Of a stretch of DNA of 64,000 nt, positions 60,686 to 64,000 are shown in pieces; positions within the stretch are counted from its first letter, which is position 1; the number at the start of each line of letters is the position of its first letter. The DNA lies in assembly GCA_041879415.1 (NCBI GenBank), contig CP090851.1:2356001-2420000 (forward strand), read 5' to 3'. Both the position numbers and the translations under genes were made by a program. The notes under the pieces were generated by a model. The model saw nothing but the letters and a program-made list of their open reading frames with translations. It made no database searches and was not told where the DNA came from. This DNA is from Vibrio chagasii (GTDB taxonomy: Bacteria; Pseudomonadota; Gammaproteobacteria; Enterobacterales; Vibrionaceae).

Positions 60686-60748
60686 CTGAGGAAAAATAGC
60701 GTGTTAGATAGTATGAGGGCTTCTCACTTAGCTGCTATTTTTCCGCAG
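60686..60748. repeat. Long inverted repeat upstream of the DUF1127-like gene
   Basis: CTGAGGAAAAATAGC (60686-60700) and GCTATTTTTCCGCAG (60734-60748) pair in 14 of 15 positions around a 33-base loop. It begins about 25 bp from the ATG, so it would fold in the 5' leader if transcription starts above 60748. Confidence 0.65.
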
Positions 60749-60857
60749 CCAAATAAGGATACAGATCTATTAGTTAGGTTTATCTTGGGTGTTTCGATCG
60801 GCCATGGCTGAGATCTGTGACGTAACAGTCACCATGTCAGTACACGGTTCAAACGAT

Positions 60858-60898
60858 GCGCAAATGTGCTGTATAAAATCGAAATGTTTCATTTGCGC
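60858..60898. repeat. Inverted repeat GCGCAAATG / CATTTGCGC
   Basis: Perfect 9-bp arms at 60858-60866 and 60890-60898 enclose a TATAAAAT box (60871). This could be an operator overlapping a promoter. Confidence 0.5.
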
Positions 60899-61177
60899 CT
60901 CCAAGCTAACTAAAAAATCCAAAAAGAAATGGGGTAGTAAAGCAGACAAGTCTTTGTTAAATCGCTGCTTTCACGGTTAAAGTCTAACCAAGTGAGTATA
61001 TTATTCAACCGATAATTGGTTAACATTTTCAAAACAATGCATTCACCTAAAATATCAGTTGCATATTCATTTATATATAAGATATTCACTATGATTATAT
61101 AAAATCACAGCATATCTCTCTTAATGACCAAGAGCTCATCTTCCGATTGTTCGAACATAGACGCAGCGATTAGCAAC

Positions 61178-61205
61178 CAAAAAGCCACGCATTATGCGTG
61201 GCCTT
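61178..61205 (-). terminator. Terminator after vpsR
   Basis: GGCCACGCAT/ATGCGTGGC-type stem followed on the minus strand by five Ts. Confidence 0.85.
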
Positions 61206-61244
61206 AAATTTACACTAACTGATTTAATGACTTAGAAGAGAGTT

Positions 61245-62579
61245 CTACACAACACCCTCAGAAATCAGGCTGTGTTTATTCAGCAAACGGTACATGGTTG
61301 CCCGTGACACGCCAAGTTCCTTAGCGGCTAATGAAACCTGCCCACCATAAGATTCCAAGACGATCAGTAAGGCATCACGCTCTGAACGTTCGCGAATACT
61401 CTTCAAGCTACGTCGCTCATCATTCTGCTTTGGCAGATCAAGCTGCTGCTCCTCAATGATCACAGCATCCGACATCAACACAACGCGCTTTATCTGGTTC
61501 ATCAATTCGCGAACATTGCCTGGCCAGTGGTAGCGATTCATCGAACGAATAGCATCTTCTGAAAAACTCTTTGCCTGAGCGTTAAACTCTTTCGAATACT
61601 CTCGTAGGAAGTGATTGGCTAATACGGAAATATCACTCACGCGCTCTTTGAGGCTCGGTACATGAATGCGTAGCACATTAATGTAGTGATAAAGCTCTTC
61701 GTTGAAATCCCCTTCGATTAAGGCTTTTTCGATATCAGAAGAGTTTGCTGCCAGAATACGAACATCAACAGACTTAGGTCCATCAGCCGTTTCAATCTTG
61801 CCTTCTTGTAGAAAACGCAGCAGATTCAACTGTTGATTACGTGGCATCGCCAGAACATCATTGAGCAAGATGGTGCCGCCATCAGCCTCTTCTAACATAC
61901 AAGGAGAAGACATTGGCTGTTCGGAGATACCAAATACCTCAGATTCTATTCTCATTTCAGACAAGGCACGGCAGTTCACCGTTAGAAATGGCTTTTGAGA
62001 TCGTGAGGAGTTTTGATGAATAGAGCGTGCAATCGTCTCTTTACCTGAACCGCTCTCTCCATAAATCAGAATACTGACATCCGTTGGGCCAATACGCTTC
62101 ACCTGGTCTCTTAGGCGTTTCACAGCCACAGAGTCGCCTAGCAGTCCCATATTGTTGTTGATGCCGTAGTTTGGCCATACTTTCTGTTCAAGCTTAAGCA
62201 TTCCTAACTGGTGACCAATGGTGCTTAACAGCTGAGCGTCTGGGATCGGGGCAGTGAAAAAGTCGATACAAAAGTTAACGATAAACTGGCAGATCGTATC
62301 TGAACTTAATTGAGATTCACGGATAAACGCGAGCCATCTTACCTGCTTGTTGTTGCTCACAAGGTTAGCAATACCATTAAGGCTGAATTCATCATGGCTA
62401 AGATCCACAATGCCAATACATGGACCAATTTCATTAATCAAGGCATCCGCTTTTCGTAAGTCGGCACACTGGGTACACTGCCAACCCACTTGCTCAAGTA
62501 CAGATAACCAGGGTTCGTACGCACCACCAACGACGATAAGAGAACCTGGCAAGGAATCCATCTTAAATTGAGTTCCCAT
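61245..62579 (-). CDS. vpsR: VpsR-like cyclic-di-GMP-responsive regulator (NtrC family)
   Basis: A 444-residue NtrC-family regulator. The receiver-like domain (1-130) keeps Asp59 in GIVDLSH, the residue used in V. cholerae VpsR. The AAA+ domain has Walker A YGESGSGKETIA, and the C-terminal Fis-type helix-turn-helix has SLAAKELGVSRATMYRLLNK. The sigma-54 contact loop GAFTGA is missing; its place reads EVFGISEQPMSS. VpsR thus should act with sigma-70, as known for V. cholerae, where it binds cyclic-di-GMP and activates exopolysaccharide genes. It is next to lysS, as in V. cholerae. AAGGAAGAAGG directly precedes the ATG. Confidence 0.9.
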   Translation of the reverse strand: MGTQFKMDSLPGSLIVVGGAYEPWLSVLEQVGWQCTQCADLRKADALINEIGPCIGIVDLSHDEFSLNGIANLVSNNKQVRWLAFIRESQLSSDTICQFIVNFCIDFFTAPIPDAQLLSTIGHQLGMLKLEQKVWPNYGINNNMGLLGDSVAVKRLRDQVKRIGPTDVSILIYGESGSGKETIARSIHQNSSRSQKPFLTVNCRALSEMRIESEVFGISEQPMSSPCMLEEADGGTILLNDVLAMPRNQQLNLLRFLQEGKIETADGPKSVDVRILAANSSDIEKALIEGDFNEELYHYINVLRIHVPSLKERVSDISVLANHFLREYSKEFNAQAKSFSEDAIRSMNRYHWPGNVRELMNQIKRVVLMSDAVIIEEQQLDLPKQNDERRSLKSIRERSERDALLIVLESYGGQVSLAAKELGVSRATMYRLLNKHSLISEGVV

Positions 62580-62790
62580 CCTTCTTCCTTATTCTATTTT
62601 TATTTAAATCAGGCTAATACGAGTCACCGCTTATTCGCGTGGCAAAATGCCGCGAGATCGTATTCAATGCAGACACCTATAGTAGAGAGACTATCTTAGA
62701 TTTTATGTCTCATTAGTAAGACTATGTCAGAAATAATGATTTTTCGAATCAAGAGTGCGGTACAGGCTGGGTTTTGAGGCCTAAAAACAG

Positions 62791-62815
62791 AAAAAGCCAC
62801 CCGAAGGTAGCTTTT
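62791..62815 (-). terminator. Terminator after lysS
   Basis: Minus strand AAAAAGCTACC-TTCG-GGTGGCTTTTT: a stem capped by a UUCG tetraloop with T-run. Confidence 0.9.
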
Positions 62816-62850
62816 TATTGGATTGGGTTGCGATAACCCGTAAGCGATAA

Positions 62851-64000
62851 TTACGCTTGTGGGCGCATTGCCGGGAACAAGATCACGTCACGGATTGTGT
62901 GCGTGTTTGTGAATAGCATTGCTAGACGGTCGATACCGATACCTTGACCCGCTGTTGGCGGTAGGCCGTGCTCAAGAGCTGTGATGTAGTCTGCATCGTA
63001 GTACATTGCTTCATCATCGCCTGCGTCTTTCGCGTTAACTTGTGCTTTGAAACGCTCGTCTTGGTCTTCTGCATCGTTAAGCTCAGAGAAGCCGTTTGCT
63101 ACTTCACGGCCACCGATGAAGAACTCAAAACGGTCTGTGAAGAACGGGTTGTCATCGCTACGACGAGCTAGAGGAGAGATGTCCGCTGGGTAGCCAGTGA
63201 TGAACGTTGGTTGAATTAGCTGAGGCTCAGCCGTTTCACCAAAGATCTCTTCTAGAAGCTGACCACATGTCCAGAATGTCTCTACTTCAACGTGTACAGA
63301 TTTCGCGATTGCTACCATCTTCTCACGGTCTTGTAGATCTTCTTCTGTTAGCGCTTGGATCTCAGCGTGCTCAGGGTTGTAGTGTTTGATTGCTTCAAAC
63401 ATGCTCATGCGAGCGTACTTACCACCAAACTCTACTGTCTCGTCACCGTAAGGCATAGAAGTAGAACCAAGAACGTCCATAGCCGCAGTGCTTAGCATCT
63501 CTTCTGTTAGATCCATCAGGTCTTTGTAGTCAGAGTACGCTTGGTAGAATTCCATCATTGTGAATTCTGGGTTGTGACGTGGCGATAGACCTTCGTTACG
63601 GAAGTTACGGTTGATCTCGAATACACGGTCAAAACCACCCACTACTAGACGCTTCAGGTAAAGCTCTGGAGCAACACGTAGGTACATATCGATGTCTAGT
63701 GCATTGTGGTGAGTGATGAATGGACGTGCAGTTGCACCACCAGGGATCACGTGCATCATTGGCGTTTCAACTTCTAGGTAGCCTTTTGAGCTCATGAAGT
63801 TACGGATTGAAGAAACAAGCTTAGAACGCACGATGAATGCGTTGCGAGAATCTTCGTTCACGATTAGGTCAACGTAACGCTGACGGTAACGCATCTCTTG
63901 GTCAGTTAGACCGTGGAACTTCTCTGGTAGAGGGCGAAGTGCTTTAGTTAGCAGTTCGAACTCTTCCATGTTCACGTAAAGGTCACCTTTACCTGACTTG
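62851..64000 (-). CDS. lysS: Lysyl-tRNA synthetase LysS (C-terminal part, cut by window edge)
   Basis: The visible 382 residues are the C-terminal three quarters of a class-II lysyl-tRNA synthetase of about 500 residues. Class-II motif 2 is [20 protein letters not shown] and motif 3 is [17 protein letters not shown]; motif 1 lies in [16 protein letters not shown]. The frame stays open past the first ATG (63975) to the window end ([13 protein letters not shown]), so the gene is cut and the true start and OB-fold lie beyond 64000. It charges tRNA-Lys. It is separated from vpsR by its own terminator. Confidence 0.96.
   Translation of the reverse strand, partial: KSGKGDLYVNMEEFELLTKALRPLPEKFHGLTDQEMRYRQRYVDLIVNEDSRNAFIVRSKLVSSIRNFMSSKGYLEVETPMMHVIPGGATARPFITHHNALDIDMYLRVAPELYLKRLVVGGFDRVFEINRNFRNEGLSPRHNPEFTMMEFYQAYSDYKDLMDLTEEMLSTAAMDVLGSTSMPYGDETVEFGGKYARMSMFEAIKHYNPEHAEIQALTEEDLQDREKMVAIAKSVHVEVETFWTCGQLLEEIFGETAEPQLIQPTFITGYPADISPLARRSDDNPFFTDRFEFFIGGREVANGFSELNDAEDQDERFKAQVNAKDAGDDEAMYYDADYITALEHGLPPTAGQGIGIDRLAMLFTNTHTIRDVILFPAMRPQA

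Larger units (their letters stand above)
60661..61177. other. Long gap between the DUF1127-like gene and vpsR
   Basis: About 520 bases without a supported gene. It holds the inverted repeats at 60686-60748 and 60858-60898. The rest is AT-rich, with 61050-61110 especially so. Confidence 0.45.

Noticed and set aside
60789..60980. 63-codon frame (MFRSAMAEICDV...)
   Set aside because: No ribosome site, no recognisable family, and it overlaps the inverted repeat at 60858-60898; could be revisited if transcribed.

Overview
The window is a stretch of gammaproteobacterial chromosome that reads as a Vibrio main chromosome, most likely from the Splendidus clade (inference). The proteins look like Vibrio versions throughout (HlyU, VpsR, NptA, Vibrio-type ThyA). 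The gene order hlyU-rpsT-murJ-ribF-ileS-lspA-fkpB-ispH and thyA-lgt-ptsP-rppH-mutH is the conserved Vibrio/enteric order. There is no prophage, insertion sequence, integron or CRISPR array; this is almost entirely core genome.

Layout. 1-6300: the start of mepA (cut by the window edge), then a minus-strand rRNA operon: promoter, leader boxA, 16S, tRNA-Ala(GGC), 23S, 5S, tRNA-Asp, tRNA-Trp and terminator, with a decayed tRNA-Trp/terminator copy beyond it. 6400-11800: clpB with a sigma-32 type promoter, pgeF, rluD and, divergently, bamD. 11890-15550: an MltF-like transglycosylase, raiA, and the phenylalanine operon with a complete pheL attenuator. 15760-24670: a GGDEF/EAL protein, yjjX, trpR, slt, ettA, a PilZ protein and an M23 endopeptidase. 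24800-27240: the aroF-tyrA operon behind TyrR boxes. 27345-33973: a peptidoglycan-sugar recycling block (nagZ, MurR-like regulator, sodium/sugar symporter, sugar kinase, anmK, murQ). 34100-39040: a DUF2799 lipoprotein, then a CstA/BtsT-family transporter with a BtsS/BtsR-type two-component system. 39146-47511: ispH, fkpB, lspA, ileS, ribF, murJ and divergent rpsT. 47760-53120: hlyU, nhaR, nptA, a repeat-rich gap, an unknown membrane protein and a CadC/ToxR-like regulator. 53244-59835: thyA, lgt, a TSUP permease, ptsP, rppH and mutH. 59896-64000: two small conserved proteins, vpsR and partial lysS.

How genes work together. NagZ, the kinase, AnmK and MurQ form a chain that turns peptidoglycan amino sugars into GlcNAc-6-phosphate; GGAATA-type palindromes between the regulator and the symporter are good candidate operators. 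AroF, TyrA and PheA are the entry and branch points of aromatic amino-acid synthesis, controlled here by TyrR boxes and by attenuation. The GGDEF/EAL protein, the PilZ protein and VpsR all belong to cyclic-di-GMP signalling.

The most striking non-coding signals are two. First, a phased array of about ten 8-bp direct repeats at 20-21 bp spacing (34510-34702) lies just upstream of the CstA/BtsT transporter and matches the motif I recall for E. coli BtsR; this looks like a much enlarged BtsR operator. Second, a cluster of DnaA boxes lies in the rppH-mutH gap, the same place that holds DARS2 in E. coli. Both are inferences from sequence and context. Several starts were moved from the longest open frame to the codon with a Shine-Dalgarno sequence or family-conserved N-terminus, as stated in the entries.
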